Shown in pieces: positions 29,081 to 38,234 of a stretch of DNA of 64,000 nt; position 1 is the first letter of the stretch; each line of letters opens with the position of its first letter. The stretch is from Quadrisphaera sp. RL12-1S (GTDB taxonomy: Bacteria; Actinomycetota; Actinomycetes; Actinomycetales; Quadrisphaeraceae), in assembly GCF_014270065.1 (NCBI RefSeq), contig NZ_JACNME010000018.1, positions 1 through 64,000 on the forward strand. The letters run 5' to 3'. The notes beneath the pieces were generated by a model. That model was not told where the DNA came from. It saw only the letters and a list, made by a program, of their open reading frames with translations, and searched no databases. The position numbers were made by a program, and so were the translations under genes.

Positions 29081-30262
29081 ATGGCTGACTCCTCCGCTCC
29101 TGCTGCCGCCCCCGCCGCGGCTCCCGCCGCTGCTCCTGCCCCTGCTGCGGCGGGGACCCGTCCTGCCCTGACCCTGGCCGCGCCGCGCCGGGCCAAGCCC
29201 CCGCGCCACCTGGCCGACCTGGCCCCCGCTGACCGCGCCTCCGCGGCCGCGGAGCTCGGCGTGCCCCCGTTCCGCGTCAAGCAGGTCGCGCAGCACTACT
29301 TCGGGCGCGGCGAGGTGGACCCGGCCGGCATGACGGACCTGCCCGCGGCCCTGCGCGAGCAGCTGGGTGCGGCGCTGCTGCCGCCGCTGCTCACGCAGAC
29401 CCGCGTCCTGGAGGCCGACGGCGGCGACACCGTGAAGACCCTGTGGCGGCTCTTCGACGGCGCCCGCATCGAGAGCGTGCTCATGCGCTACCCGGGGCGC
29501 GTGACGCTGTGCGTCTCCAGCCAGGCCGGCTGCGGGATGGCCTGCCCCTTCTGCGCCACCGGACAGGGCGGGCTGCAGCGCAACCTCTCGGCGGCCGAGG
29601 TGGTCGAGCAGGTCGCGGCCGCCAACCGCCACCTGGCCCCCACGGGCGAGCGCGTGCACAACGTGGTCTTCATGGGCATGGGGGAGGCGCTGGCCAACTA
29701 CAAGGCCTGCGTGGGTGCGGTGCGCCGCATGGTGGACCCGGCTCCTGACGGGCTGGGGATGTCCGCGCGCGGCATCACCGTCTCGACCGTGGGCCTGGTC
29801 CCCGCCGTCGACAAGCTCGCGGGGGAGGGGCTCGCGGTGACGCTGGCGCTGAGCCTGCACGCCCCCGACGACGTGCTGAGGAACGAGCTGGTGCCGCTGA
29901 ACAGCCGCTTCGACGTCGCCGCGGTGCTCGACTCGGCCAAGCGGTACTTCGACGCGACGGGCCGGCGCGTGAGCATCGAGTACGCGCTCATCCGGGACGT
30001 CAACGACCACGCCTGGCGCGCGGACCTGCTCGCCGAGCAGCTGCTGGCACGGGGGAGCGGCTGGGTGCACGTCAACCCCATCCCGCTGAACCCGACCCCC
30101 GGCTCGCGCTGGACAGCCTCGGACCCGGACGTCGAGTCCGAGTTCGTGCGGCGGCTGCGCGACGCGGGCATCCCGACCACGGTGCGCGACACCCGCGGGC
30201 GTGACATCGACGGCGCCTGCGGCCAGCTGGCCGCCTCCGACATCGCCCAGCCGACCGGCTGA
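29081..30262 (+). CDS. rlmN: 23S rRNA (adenine-C2)/tRNA methyltransferase RlmN
   Basis: Radical SAM enzyme methylating C2 of A2503 in 23S rRNA and A37 of some tRNAs; 393 residues. The radical SAM cluster is [11 protein letters not shown] (CxxxCxxC); the two further conserved cysteines of the family are likely those in [11 protein letters not shown] and near the C-terminus (IDGACGQL). GMGEALANY and [11 protein letters not shown] are typical. I prefer ATG 29081 because GGAG sits 7 nt upstream; ATG 29069 in the same frame would place that GGAG inside the gene. The first 30 residues are an Ala/Pro repeat tract. A hairpin follows at 30364. Confidence 0.95.
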   Translation: MADSSAPAAAPAAAPAAAPAPAAAGTRPALTLAAPRRAKPPRHLADLAPADRASAAAELGVPPFRVKQVAQHYFGRGEVDPAGMTDLPAALREQLGAALLPPLLTQTRVLEADGGDTVKTLWRLFDGARIESVLMRYPGRVTLCVSSQAGCGMACPFCATGQGGLQRNLSAAEVVEQVAAANRHLAPTGERVHNVVFMGMGEALANYKACVGAVRRMVDPAPDGLGMSARGITVSTVGLVPAVDKLAGEGLAVTLALSLHAPDDVLRNELVPLNSRFDVAAVLDSAKRYFDATGRRVSIEYALIRDVNDHAWRADLLAEQLLARGSGWVHVNPIPLNPTPGSRWTASDPDVESEFVRRLRDAGIPTTVRDTRGRDIDGACGQLAASDIAQPTG

Positions 30263-30363
30263 CCTCGCGCTCGAGCCTCCCGCGGGGAGCCTCCTCGTGC
30301 GCCCTGGACCTCGTGCTGGGACCACGAGCCGTCACCGGGTGGGCTCGTGCCCACGGGGTGGGC

Positions 30364-30398
30364 TGGCGCCCGGCTGCGAGCCCTGCACCCGGGCGCCA
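30364..30398 (+). terminator. Hairpin downstream of rlmN
   Basis: Perfect 10-bp stem (30364-30373 with 30389-30398) around a 15-nt loop, in the 243-nt gap before the LLM gene. It would end the rpsB-rlmN transcript. Confidence 0.5.
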
Positions 30399-30505
30399 CC
30401 CAGTGGACCCCGCGCCGTCCAGTCCCCCAGTGCGACCCCGGCGGATGTCGCCCGATCCTCCGCGGATGCGGGAACACACCACCGCTGCCGGGAGTTAGTT
30501 GAAAC

Positions 30506-31582
30506 ATGAAGAACATCGGGTTCCTCAACTTCGGCAACTGGCGACCCGCCCGCGGCTCCCAGGTGCGCACGGGCGCTGACGCGCTCTTGCAGACCGTCGA
30601 GCTGGCCGTGGCCGCCGAGGAGCTCGGGCTGGACGGCGCGTTCATCCGCGTCCACCACTTCGCCCCCCAGCTCTCCTCGCCCTGGCCGCTGCTCGCGGCG
30701 ATGGCCGCGCGCACGTCCCGCATCGAGCTCGGCACGGGTGTCATCGACATGCGCTACGAGGAGCCGCTCGCCATGGCGGAGCTCGCGGCCTCCACCGACC
30801 TCATCGCCGGCGGCAGGCTGCAGCTGGGCGTCTCCCGGGGCTCACCCGAGCCCGCGCTGCGCGGCGCCGAGGCCTTCGGCCACGTCGCCCCCGAGGGGCG
30901 CACGGACGCCGACCTGGCCCGCGACCACACGCGCCGCTTCCGCGCCGCCATCGCCGGCGCCGGCGTGGCGGCCATGGACCCGCAGATGACGGGGCGCCAG
31001 GGCCTGCTCTCGGTGCAGCCGCAGGCCCCGGGTCTGTCCGACCGCATCTGGTGGGGCGCCGGCACCCGCGCGACCGCCCGCTGGGCGGGGGAGCAGGGCA
31101 TGAACCTCATGAGCTCCACGCTGCTCACCGAGGACACCGGCGTGCCGTTCGACCAGCTGCAGGCCGAGCAGATCGCCGGCTTCCGGGAGGCGTGGGCGCA
31201 GGCCGGCTGGTCCGGCACCCCGAGGGCGTCGGTCTCGCGCAGCGTCATGCCCATCACCACCGAGGAGGACCGGCTGTACTTCGGCGGAGACGTCGACAGC
31301 ACCGACCAGGTCGGCTTCCTCGACGGTGGCCTGGCGCGCTTCGGGCGGCACTACGCCGGAGACCCCGACGTCGTCGCCGAGCAGCTGGCCCGCGACGTGG
31401 CCGTGCAGGAGGCGGACACGCTGCTGCTGACCATCCCCAACATGCTGGGCGTGGAGTACAACACCCGGCTGCTCGCCGCCATCGCCGAGCACGTGGCCCC
31501 GGCGCTCGGCTGGACCCCGGCGCACCTGCGCGTGCAGCAGGAGGCGGACCAGCCGACGGGTCAGCGGTCCGCCGCCCTCTGA
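30506..31582 (+). CDS. LLM-class flavin-dependent oxidoreductase
   Basis: Bacterial luciferase-like TIM-barrel monooxygenase using FMN or F420; 358 residues. The start is MKNIGFLNFGNW, with GGAG 11 nt upstream in a strikingly A+T-rich patch (TTAGTTGAAAC). Family motifs: VELAVAAEELGLDGAFIRVHH, RIELGTGVIDMRYEEP, STDLIAGGRLQLGVSRGSPE and DRIWWGAGTRATARWAGEQG. The substrate is unknown; the closest types are alkanal monooxygenase-like proteins. It is the first gene of the accessory stretch after rlmN and is monocistronic, ending at a 21-bp hairpin. Confidence 0.85.
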   Translation: MKNIGFLNFGNWRPARGSQVRTGADALLQTVELAVAAEELGLDGAFIRVHHFAPQLSSPWPLLAAMAARTSRIELGTGVIDMRYEEPLAMAELAASTDLIAGGRLQLGVSRGSPEPALRGAEAFGHVAPEGRTDADLARDHTRRFRAAIAGAGVAAMDPQMTGRQGLLSVQPQAPGLSDRIWWGAGTRATARWAGEQGMNLMSSTLLTEDTGVPFDQLQAEQIAGFREAWAQAGWSGTPRASVSRSVMPITTEEDRLYFGGDVDSTDQVGFLDGGLARFGRHYAGDPDVVAEQLARDVAVQEADTLLLTIPNMLGVEYNTRLLAAIAEHVAPALGWTPAHLRVQQEADQPTGQRSAAL

Positions 31583-31666
31583 GGCTCGTCCACGGGGACC
31601 AGCGTCCCCTTCGTGGAGCGTGGCTCTGGTGGGCGGGGTGACCGGCGACGACGGTCAGGCGCGTCA

Positions 31667-31720
31667 GCGTCACCTCCCACCCCGCCGTCGCGCTGCGTGC
31701 GGCGGGGTGGGAGGTGGCGC
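31667..31720 (+). terminator. Terminator after the LLM gene
   Basis: An inverted repeat with a perfect 17-bp core (31671-31687 with 31700-31716), extended by one G-T and three further pairs to 31667/31720, loop of 12 nt. No T-run. Confidence 0.7.
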
Positions 31721-31826
31721 GCAGATGCATGATCGTCGCCTGGTGGCGGGCGTGCGATCGACAGCGGGGCTCGGGAGGGGAAACCCGTGTGACGGCGGCG
31801 CGGGGCGTCGGGGAGGATCGACGCCC

Positions 31827-33539
31827 GTGGCGCACCTCGAGGTCTCCGGGATCTCCTACGACCTCCCGGACGGCCGTCCCCTCCTGCGCGAGGTGGACCT
31901 GCGCGTCGGTGACGGCCAGCGCACGGCGCTGGTGGGCCCCAACGGCACCGGCAAGACCACGCTGCTGCGCATCATCACCGGCGAGCTGGTGCCCACCTCC
32001 GGCTCCGTCGCGCGCTCCGGAGAGCTGCAGGTCATGCAGCAGTCCGCCGGCGCCGGCGCCGCCGAGGTCCGCGACCTGCTGCTGTCCGTGGCGCCGGCGT
32101 CCCTGCGCGCCGCCGCGGCGGAGCTGGACGCCGCCGAGCTGGCGATGATGGAGCTCGACGACGAGCCCACCCAGATGCGCTACGCCACGGCGATCACCGC
32201 CTGGGGCGACGCCGGCGGCTACGAGGCGGAGGTGGCCTGGGACGTCGTCTGCGACGCCGCGCTCGGCGTGCCGTGGGAGCGCGCCCGCTGGCGCGACGTC
32301 GCCACGCTGTCCGGCGGGGAGCGCAAGCGGCTCCTCCTGGAGTCGCTGCTGCGGGGGCCGGCTGGCGTGCTGCTGCTCGACGAGCCCGACAACGCCCTCG
32401 ACGTCCCCGGCAAGCGCTGGCTGGAGGAGGCGCTGGTGGCCAGCGGCCGCACGGTGCTGCTCATCAGCCACGACCGCGAGCTGCTGGCCCGCACCGCCAC
32501 CCGCGTGGCCACCCTCGAGCCCAGCGCCGCCGGCGCCCGGATGTGGGTGCACGGCGGCGGCTTCTCCGGCTACGCCGACGCCCGCGCCGACCGCGCCGCC
32601 CGTCTGGAGGAGCTGCGCCGCCGCTGGGACGAGGACCACGCGGCGCTCAAGCAGCTGGTGGTGACCCTCAAGCAGAAGGCCACCTTCAACGACGGCATGT
32701 CCAGCCGCTACCAGGCCGCCCAGACCCGGCTGGCGCGCTTCGAGGAGGCCGGTCCGCCCGAGGCCGCCCCGGTGGCCCAGCGGTTCGGCATGAGGCTGCG
32801 CGGCGGCAGGACGGCGAAGCGCGCGGTGACGTGCGCGCAGCTGGGCCTGACGGGGCTCGTCGCACCCTTCGACCTCGAGCTGCACCTGGGAGACCGGCTC
32901 GCCGTCCTCGGGTCCAACGGCTCCGGCAAGAGCCACCTGCTGCGGCTGCTCGCCGGCGGCGGCACCCACCCCGAGGCCGAGCACGAGCCCGTCGGCCCGC
33001 TGTCCGACGGCCCACCGCCCGCGCCGGTGGAGCACACGGGGACGGCGAAGCTCGGCGCGCGGGTGCGCCCGGGCTGGTTCCGCCAGTCCTCGGCCCTCCA
33101 CGGGGAGGCGGCCACCAGCGCTGACCCGCACGCCGGCAAGACCCTGCTGGAGGTGCTGCACCGCGGGGACGGCCACCGGCAGGGGCTGCCGCGCGAGCCC
33201 GCCACCCGCGCCCTGGACCGCTACGGCCTGGCCGGGGCCGCCGAGCAGCGCGCCGACACCCTCTCCGGCGGCCAGCGGGCGCGGTTCGGGGTGCTCCTGC
33301 TGGAGCTGTCCGGGGCCACCCTGCTGCTGCTCGACGAGCCCACCGACAACCTCGACCTGGAGTCCGCCGAGGCGCTCGAGGCCGCGCTCGAGCGCTTCGA
33401 GGGGACCGTGGTGGCGGTGACCCACGACCGGTGGTTCGCCCGCGGGTTCGACAGGTTCCTCGTGCTCGGCGCGGACGGCACGGCACGCGAGGCGCCCGAG
33501 CCGGTGTGGGACGAGCCACGGGTGCGCCGCACGCGCTGA
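31827..33539 (+). CDS. ABC-F family ATP-binding protein
   Basis: Soluble protein with two ABC ATPase domains and no membrane part, the ABC-F (Uup/EttA/antibiotic-resistance) architecture that acts on the ribosome E site. 570 residues from GTG 31827. First domain: Walker A VGPNGTGKTTLLR, signature LSGGERKRLLLES, Walker B LLLLDEPDNALD. An Arg/Lys-rich linker (RLEELRRRWDEDHAALKQL) follows. Second domain: Walker A GSNGSGKSHLLRLL, signature LSGGQRARFGVLLLE, Walker B LLLLDEPTDNLDLES, H-loop VTHDRWFARGF. GAGGAT 8 nt before the GTG hints at a leaderless start. Resistance versus housekeeping role cannot be decided. Confidence 0.9.
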   Translation: MAHLEVSGISYDLPDGRPLLREVDLRVGDGQRTALVGPNGTGKTTLLRIITGELVPTSGSVARSGELQVMQQSAGAGAAEVRDLLLSVAPASLRAAAAELDAAELAMMELDDEPTQMRYATAITAWGDAGGYEAEVAWDVVCDAALGVPWERARWRDVATLSGGERKRLLLESLLRGPAGVLLLDEPDNALDVPGKRWLEEALVASGRTVLLISHDRELLARTATRVATLEPSAAGARMWVHGGGFSGYADARADRAARLEELRRRWDEDHAALKQLVVTLKQKATFNDGMSSRYQAAQTRLARFEEAGPPEAAPVAQRFGMRLRGGRTAKRAVTCAQLGLTGLVAPFDLELHLGDRLAVLGSNGSGKSHLLRLLAGGGTHPEAEHEPVGPLSDGPPPAPVEHTGTAKLGARVRPGWFRQSSALHGEAATSADPHAGKTLLEVLHRGDGHRQGLPREPATRALDRYGLAGAAEQRADTLSGGQRARFGVLLLELSGATLLLLDEPTDNLDLESAEALEAALERFEGTVVAVTHDRWFARGFDRFLVLGADGTAREAPEPVWDEPRVRRTR

Positions 33540-33587
33540 GGGCGTGTTCTCCTGCGCCCCGTGGGGCTGCTGGGGCACCATGCTGCA

Positions 33588-34157
33588 GTGACCCCGGGGC
33601 CGACGTTCGAGCGCACCACCGGCTTCCGCCGCGGCTACGCCGTGGAGCAGGTCGAGGAGTTCTTCGCCAGGGCCCGCGTCTCCTACGAGACCGGCGGCCC
33701 CCGCGGTGGCGTCAGCAGCCGCGACGTGCGCGAGGTGGGCTTCGACCTCGTGCGCCGCGGCTACGACGTGCAGATGGTCGACGCCGCCCTGGACCGCATG
33801 GAGGACGCCTTCCTGCGCCGCGAGCAGGAGGTGGTGCGGGGGCGCCTGGGCGCCGACCGCGCCTACGCCGAGCTCGCCGCCCGCGCGGCCACGCTGCGCC
33901 CCCGCCTCGAGCGCCCCGAGGGCGACAGGTTCGACAGGGCCGCCCACGGCCACCCCGGCTACGACCCGGCCGAGGTGGACGCTCTGTGCGACCGCATCAG
34001 CGGCTGGCTCGACGGCGAGCCCGGGCTCAGCCACGACGACCTGCGCCGCTCCGTCTTCAGCACCCGCCGCGGCGAGCAGGGCTACGCCGAGCACCAGGTG
34101 GACGCGTTCATCGACCGCACCGTCGAGGTCATGGCGGCCTCGATCACCACCGCCTGA
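33588..34157 (+). CDS. DivIVA-domain-containing protein
   Basis: Small cytoplasmic protein of 189 residues with three DivIVA-like motifs. Each contains a variant of GFRRGYAVEQVEEFFARA: residues about 8-30, then VGFDLVRRGYDVQMVDAALDRM, and GHPGYDPAEVDALCDRI; a fourth partial one is GEQGYAEHQVDAFIDRTVEVM. Such repeats of the G-Y-x-x-x-x-V-D motif are found in actinobacterial proteins of unknown function related to the polar-growth protein DivIVA/Wag31. No long coiled coil follows, so it is not Wag31 itself. GTG 33588 is preferred; GTG 33561 is possible. Confidence 0.7.
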   Translation: MTPGPTFERTTGFRRGYAVEQVEEFFARARVSYETGGPRGGVSSRDVREVGFDLVRRGYDVQMVDAALDRMEDAFLRREQEVVRGRLGADRAYAELAARAATLRPRLERPEGDRFDRAAHGHPGYDPAEVDALCDRISGWLDGEPGLSHDDLRRSVFSTRRGEQGYAEHQVDAFIDRTVEVMAASITTA

Positions 34158-34204
34158 CCCCGCGCCCGGCCCGGCGCCCGGACCCGCCCCGGCGGCGCAG
34201 AGGC

Positions 34205-34227
34205 GGCGCGGACGGGGGAACCGCGCC
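34205..34227 (+). terminator. Weak hairpin between the DivIVA-like and GH43 genes
   Basis: Seven-base-pair stem GGCGCGG/CCGCGCC with a 9-nt loop in the 136-nt gap. In this G+C content such stems are frequent, so the call is weak. Confidence 0.25.
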
Positions 34228-34293
34228 GGCCGGGGTCCTCCGGACGGAGCAGCGCCCCTGCGGTCCGCAGCGGCGCCTGCCGACCACGTCCCC

Positions 34294-35718
34294 GTGGCCC
34301 ACCCCCGCCGTCCTCGCCCCGCCCTCCCGGCGCGCCCGACCCGGCTGGCGCGCCTGCGCGCGACCGCGTCGCTCGCGCTCGCCGGCCTGCTCGGAGGCCT
34401 CGTGCTGCTGCCCGCCGGCACCGCGGCCGCCGTGGACGGCACCGAGACCCGGGCGCCGGAGGTCAAGAACAACTGGACCGTGCCCGGTGAGGTCTGGCAG
34501 GGCGACTTCGCCGACCCGTCCGTGGTGCGCGTGGGCAGCACCTACTACGCCTACGCCACCAACACCGCCGGCCGCTACGTGCCCGCGCTGACCAGCACCG
34601 ACCTCGTCACGTGGCGGGCGCGGCCCACGTACAGCCAGTCCGGTCCGCCCGGGAAGCCTGGGTACTCGGTGGCCACCGACACCGCGGTGCCCGCGGAGTT
34701 CCGGTCCCAGAGCTGGTCGGACTGGGACAAGTACAACAACAACGACGTGCTCGTGAAGCCCGCCTCGTGGGGGCTGAAGACCTCCGACGGACCCTGGGTG
34801 CGCACCGAGTACTGGGCGCCGTCGGCGTTCCAGATCGGCTCCACCTGGTTCCTGTACTCCGCGGTGCGGGTGGGCGCCACGCGCTTCTGCCTCACCGTCG
34901 CCACCGGACCGGGGCCGCTGGGCCCGTTCCGGGACGACACCACCGGCCCGATCCAGTGCCAGCCGGTGGCCAGCGACCCGGACGGCTCCATCGACCCCGC
35001 CGCCTACCACGACCCCGCCACCGGCAAGGACTACCTGCTGTGGAAGGCCCTGGGGAAGGTGAACAGCCACCCGAGCGCGATCCTCTCGGTGGAGCTGGGC
35101 GCCGACGGCCTGCCCAGGCCCGGTGCCGGCTGGAACACCCTCCTCACGACGCACGAGGGCGGGTGGGAGGGGACGACCGTCGAGAACCCCTCCATGGTCA
35201 GCTACGGCGGCACCACCTACCTCTTCTACTCCGCCAACCACTGGGGGACCACGGACGCGGCCGGCCACAGCGCCTACGCCACCGGCTACGCCATCTGCCC
35301 CCAGGGCCCCACGGGCCCGTGCACCCGCCCGGACGAGAAGCCGCTGCTGTCCAGCAGCGGCACCGCGCAGGGCCCCGGCGGGTCCGCGGCGTTCCTCGAC
35401 GCCGACGGCGGGCTGCGGATCGCCTACGCCACGTACTTCCTCGGGGAGGACCGCCGCGGCGAGGCCATCCGCCAGCCGCGCCGCCTGGGCGTCGGCACGC
35501 TGGTGCGGGCCGCGGACGGCCGCCTCTCCGTGGTGGCCGGCACGGCTCCGGTCGGGCCGTGGACGCCCGCCGCGGCGCCCGCGCCCAAGGCGCCGTCGTC
35601 GCCTCCCGCCGCCAAGCCGCCGGCGGTGAAGGCCCCCGCCACGAAGCCCGCCAAGAAGCCCGCCGCCAAGAAGCCGGCCAAGAAGCCCGTCACGAAGGCG
35701 GCGCCCAGGAAGCGGTAG
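34294..35718 (+). CDS. Secreted glycoside hydrolase family 43 protein
   Basis: Five-bladed beta-propeller glycosidase (arabinan/xylan type), 474 residues. Signal peptide: RLRATASLALAGLLGGLVLLP with cleavage near GTAAAVDG. Catalytic residues by family pattern: Asp in QGDFADPSVVRVGSTYYAYAT (base), Asp in GSIDPAAYHDPATGKDYLLWK (pKa modulator), Glu in TVENPSMVSYGGTTYLFYS (acid). ARYWAPS-equivalent EYWAPSAFQIGSTWFLYS is also present. After about residue 420 a Pro/Ala/Lys tail with KPAKKP-like repeats and a final PRKR ends the protein, unusual for this family. Its stop abuts that of pabBC on the other strand. Substrate uncertain. Confidence 0.85.
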   Translation: MAHPRRPRPALPARPTRLARLRATASLALAGLLGGLVLLPAGTAAAVDGTETRAPEVKNNWTVPGEVWQGDFADPSVVRVGSTYYAYATNTAGRYVPALTSTDLVTWRARPTYSQSGPPGKPGYSVATDTAVPAEFRSQSWSDWDKYNNNDVLVKPASWGLKTSDGPWVRTEYWAPSAFQIGSTWFLYSAVRVGATRFCLTVATGPGPLGPFRDDTTGPIQCQPVASDPDGSIDPAAYHDPATGKDYLLWKALGKVNSHPSAILSVELGADGLPRPGAGWNTLLTTHEGGWEGTTVENPSMVSYGGTTYLFYSANHWGTTDAAGHSAYATGYAICPQGPTGPCTRPDEKPLLSSSGTAQGPGGSAAFLDADGGLRIAYATYFLGEDRRGEAIRQPRRLGVGTLVRAADGRLSVVAGTAPVGPWTPAAAPAPKAPSSPPAAKPPAVKAPATKPAKKPAAKKPAKKPVTKAAPRKR

Positions 35719-37599
35719 TCAGGCCAGCACCGCGGCCCGCCACCCGCGCAGCGAGCTGAGCACGGCCAGGCCCTCGGCCCGGCGCAGGTCGCCGGGGTGG
35801 AGCACCCGCAGCTCCAGCTGACCGGACTCCAGCAGCCGCTCCCGCAGCACCCCCGGCAGCAGCCCGCACTCCACCGGAGGGGTCCACCAGCGGCCGTCGA
35901 GGCGCACCGCGAGGGTGGCGGTGCTCGCCTCGCAGACCTCGCCCCGCTCGTTGGTCCACACCACCTCGTCGGGACCGCCGGGCCCGCCCACCCGGTGCTC
36001 GGCGCGCAGCTGCTCGATCCAGGCGCGGCGGGTGGTCTTGTGCCGCGGCCACCAGTCGTCGCTGCGCACGCGCGGGGCGTCGTCCACCACCAGCCGCACC
36101 GGCGACGACGACGACGGCAGCGGGGCGGTGGTCACGGACGCACGGCCGTCCGGCGACAGTTCCAGGCGCACCCGCAGCGGGACCTCGGCCCCGGCGGGCG
36201 ACCGTGCTGCGGCCTTCGCGGCGGCCACCGCGGCGTCCAGGGCCGCGCGCGCGGCGGGCTCGTCGAGCGGGACCCCGACGAAGGCCGCCGAGTCCCGCAG
36301 ACGGCGCAGGTGCCGCTCCACGTCCACCAGCCCGACCCCGGGGCGGTGGGCCAGCGTCTCCAGCAGCCCGGGCCGCGGCTCCCGGTGGCCCAGCACCGCG
36401 GCCTTCGCGAGCACCTCCCGGTGCTCGGCCCCGGCCCGCGAGCCCCACGTCACGCCGCTGCCCGTGCCGTAGACGACCTCGGCCCCGCCCCCCTCGCGTG
36501 AGCCCCCGGTGACGACGGCGGTGCGGATGGCCACCGAGAAGCGCGCCGTGACCGGCTCGCCGGGAGGGGCCAGCCAGCCCACGGCCCCGCAGTAGACCCC
36601 CCGCGGGGAGCGCTCCAGCGCCGCGATGGCCCGCATGGTCGAGGCCTTCGGGGCACCCGTCACCGAGCCGCACGGGAACAGCGCGCGGAACAGGTCCACG
36701 GTCGAGGTGCCCTCGCGCAGGCGCCCCTCCACGGTCGAGACCACCTGGTGGACCGTCGGGTACGTCTGCGCCGCCAGCAGCTCGCTCACCTCCACCGACC
36801 CGGGCTCGCACACGCGGTGCAGGTCGTTGCGGAGCAGGTCGACGATCATGACGTTCTCCGCGCGCTCCTTGGCGCTGCTCGCCAGCCGCCCCAGCGCGAG
36901 CGCGTCCTCCGCGGCCGACCGGCCCCGCGGGGCCGTCCCCTTCATGGGGCGCGTCACCACGCGGCGCCGGCCGGGTGCGCCGGGGTCGTCGACCACGGCG
37001 AAGAACGCCTCCGGGCTGGCGCTGGCCACCACCACGTCCTCGCCCCACGGCCGCAGGTCCAGCAGCGCCCCGTGGTCACCGCGCTGCGCGCGCACGAGGT
37101 CGGCGTAGAGCGCGGCCGCGTCCCCGGAGAAGGGGGCGCGCAGCCGCAGGGTGAGGTTGACCTGGTACGTCTCGCCCCGGGCGATGCGCTCGCGGACGCG
37201 CGCCACCGCCTGCGCGTGCTCGGCGGGGGAGGTGTCCGGCGCCCACGCCCCTGCCGACCAGGCGCGCTCGTCGTCGTCGCCGTCGCCGTCGCCGCCGTCG
37301 GGTCCCGCACCGCTGGCGCCGACCGGCGCCACCTCGCGCGGCGGGTCGACCAGCGCGAACCACACCAGGGGCAGCCCGGGCTCCGGAGCGCGGGTGACGA
37401 GGGCGCTGTCCAGTGCGGGGGCCGCCTCGTAGGCGACGAAGCCCACCGCCCAGCTGCCCGCGCTCACGGCCTCCTGCACGGCCTCCAGCGCCGGCACCAC
37501 GGCGTCGAGCTCCCGCGCGACGACGACGCCCCGCGGCGGCATGTCGGGACCAGCGAAGAGCAGCGCCCGCCCGGTGCGGAGGTCGTCGGTGCGGAGCAC
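35719..37599 (-). CDS. pabBC: Fused aminodeoxychorismate synthase component I / 4-amino-4-deoxychorismate lyase (PabB-PabC)
   Basis: Makes p-aminobenzoate for folate. 626 residues from GTG 37599. The first two thirds are the chorismate-binding PabB domain: VTRPMKGTAPRGRS, ENVMIVDLLRNDLHRV, GSVTGAPKASTMRAIAALE and YCGAVGWLAPPGEP, ending VYGTGSGVTWGS. The last third is a class IV PLP lyase: PLP lysine in RHKTTRRAWIEQL, TNERGEVCEAST and GLLPGVLRERLL. The glutaminase partner PabA is not in the window. Acid-rich loop DGGDGDGDDDE at about residue 110 is an insertion. Earlier in-frame starts exist, but GTG 37599 (GVLRTDDLRTGRALLFAG) fits the family. Confidence 0.92.
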   Translation of the reverse strand: MLRTDDLRTGRALLFAGPDMPPRGVVVARELDAVVPALEAVQEAVSAGSWAVGFVAYEAAPALDSALVTRAPEPGLPLVWFALVDPPREVAPVGASGAGPDGGDGDGDDDERAWSAGAWAPDTSPAEHAQAVARVRERIARGETYQVNLTLRLRAPFSGDAAALYADLVRAQRGDHGALLDLRPWGEDVVVASASPEAFFAVVDDPGAPGRRRVVTRPMKGTAPRGRSAAEDALALGRLASSAKERAENVMIVDLLRNDLHRVCEPGSVEVSELLAAQTYPTVHQVVSTVEGRLREGTSTVDLFRALFPCGSVTGAPKASTMRAIAALERSPRGVYCGAVGWLAPPGEPVTARFSVAIRTAVVTGGSREGGGAEVVYGTGSGVTWGSRAGAEHREVLAKAAVLGHREPRPGLLETLAHRPGVGLVDVERHLRRLRDSAAFVGVPLDEPAARAALDAAVAAAKAAARSPAGAEVPLRVRLELSPDGRASVTTAPLPSSSSPVRLVVDDAPRVRSDDWWPRHKTTRRAWIEQLRAEHRVGGPGGPDEVVWTNERGEVCEASTATLAVRLDGRWWTPPVECGLLPGVLRERLLESGQLELRVLHPGDLRRAEGLAVLSSLRGWRAAVLA

Positions 37600-37687
37600 C
37601 CCGGGATCCTGCCGCACGCGCGCCTGCCAGCGGCACCGGCGTCCGCCGCCGGCGTCTGGTCCCGCGCCGGGCGCCACGGCGCGCGGG

Positions 37688-37693
37688 TAGCGT
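37688..37693 (+). promoter_or_regulatory. -10 hexamer TAGCGT, leaderless start of the membrane-protein gene
   Basis: TAGCGT is 7 nt before GTG 37701. It lies 88 nt from the divergent pabBC start, within the short divergent intergenic region. Confidence 0.45.
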
Positions 37694-37700
37694 CGCGGGG

Positions 37701-38234
37701 GTGCCGGCCTGGACCGACGGCGCCCCGTTCTGGGCGCTGTTCGCCTTCTTCTTCGCGGTGGCGGCGGTGCGCACGCAGGCGACCTACTGGCTCGCCCGCG
37801 TCGTGGCGGCGTGGTCCGCGCCGGACGCCAGCGCCGGGGAGCGGAGCGCCCGGCGTCCCCGCTGGGTGCTGCGGGCGGGCGGGTGGCTGCGGCGGGCCTC
37901 CTCCGGACGGGGCGTGCGCGCCGTCCAGCGGTGGGGGCTGCTCGCCGTGCCGGCGTCGTTCCTGGCCACCGGCACCAAGACGGCCGTCAACGGCGCCGCG
38001 GGGCTGCTGCGGATGCCGTACGGCAGGTACACCGCGGCGATGCTGGTCGGGTGCGCCCTGCACGCGACGATCTACGCGACGGTCGGGTGGGCGGCGTGGA
38101 CGGCGGCGCTGTCGGCGGCCACGGGGTCGGCCTGGGGCGCAGCGGTGCTCACCGCGCTGGCAGCGGTCGTCGTCGTCCTCGGGGTGCGGGCTGCGAGGAG
38201 GGCGAAGGCGCGGCAGCGCTCAGGGACGCGCTGA
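37701..38234 (+). CDS. Small integral membrane protein, DedA/VTT-like
   Basis: 177 residues with 3-4 hydrophobic segments: FWALFAFFFAVAAVRTQATYWLARVV, then GLLAVPASFLATGTKTAVNGAAGLL, CALHATIYATVGWAAWTAAL and a last helix AAVLTALAAVVVVLGV. The central Arg/Gly and PYGRY pattern (GLLRMPYGRYTAAMLVG) resembles the conserved loop of DedA/SNARE-associated proteins (VTT), which act in lipid flipping. The match is partial and the protein is short. Function unknown. The 3' end overlaps the convergent YdeI-like gene by 15 nt. Confidence 0.7.
   Translation: MPAWTDGAPFWALFAFFFAVAAVRTQATYWLARVVAAWSAPDASAGERSARRPRWVLRAGGWLRRASSGRGVRAVQRWGLLAVPASFLATGTKTAVNGAAGLLRMPYGRYTAAMLVGCALHATIYATVGWAAWTAALSAATGSAWGAAVLTALAAVVVVLGVRAARRAKARQRSGTR

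Noticed and set aside
30263-30505. Possible small gene between rlmN and the LLM gene
   Set aside because: Short frames there have no ribosome-binding site or conserved composition; the region has a hairpin and an A+T-rich start region only.
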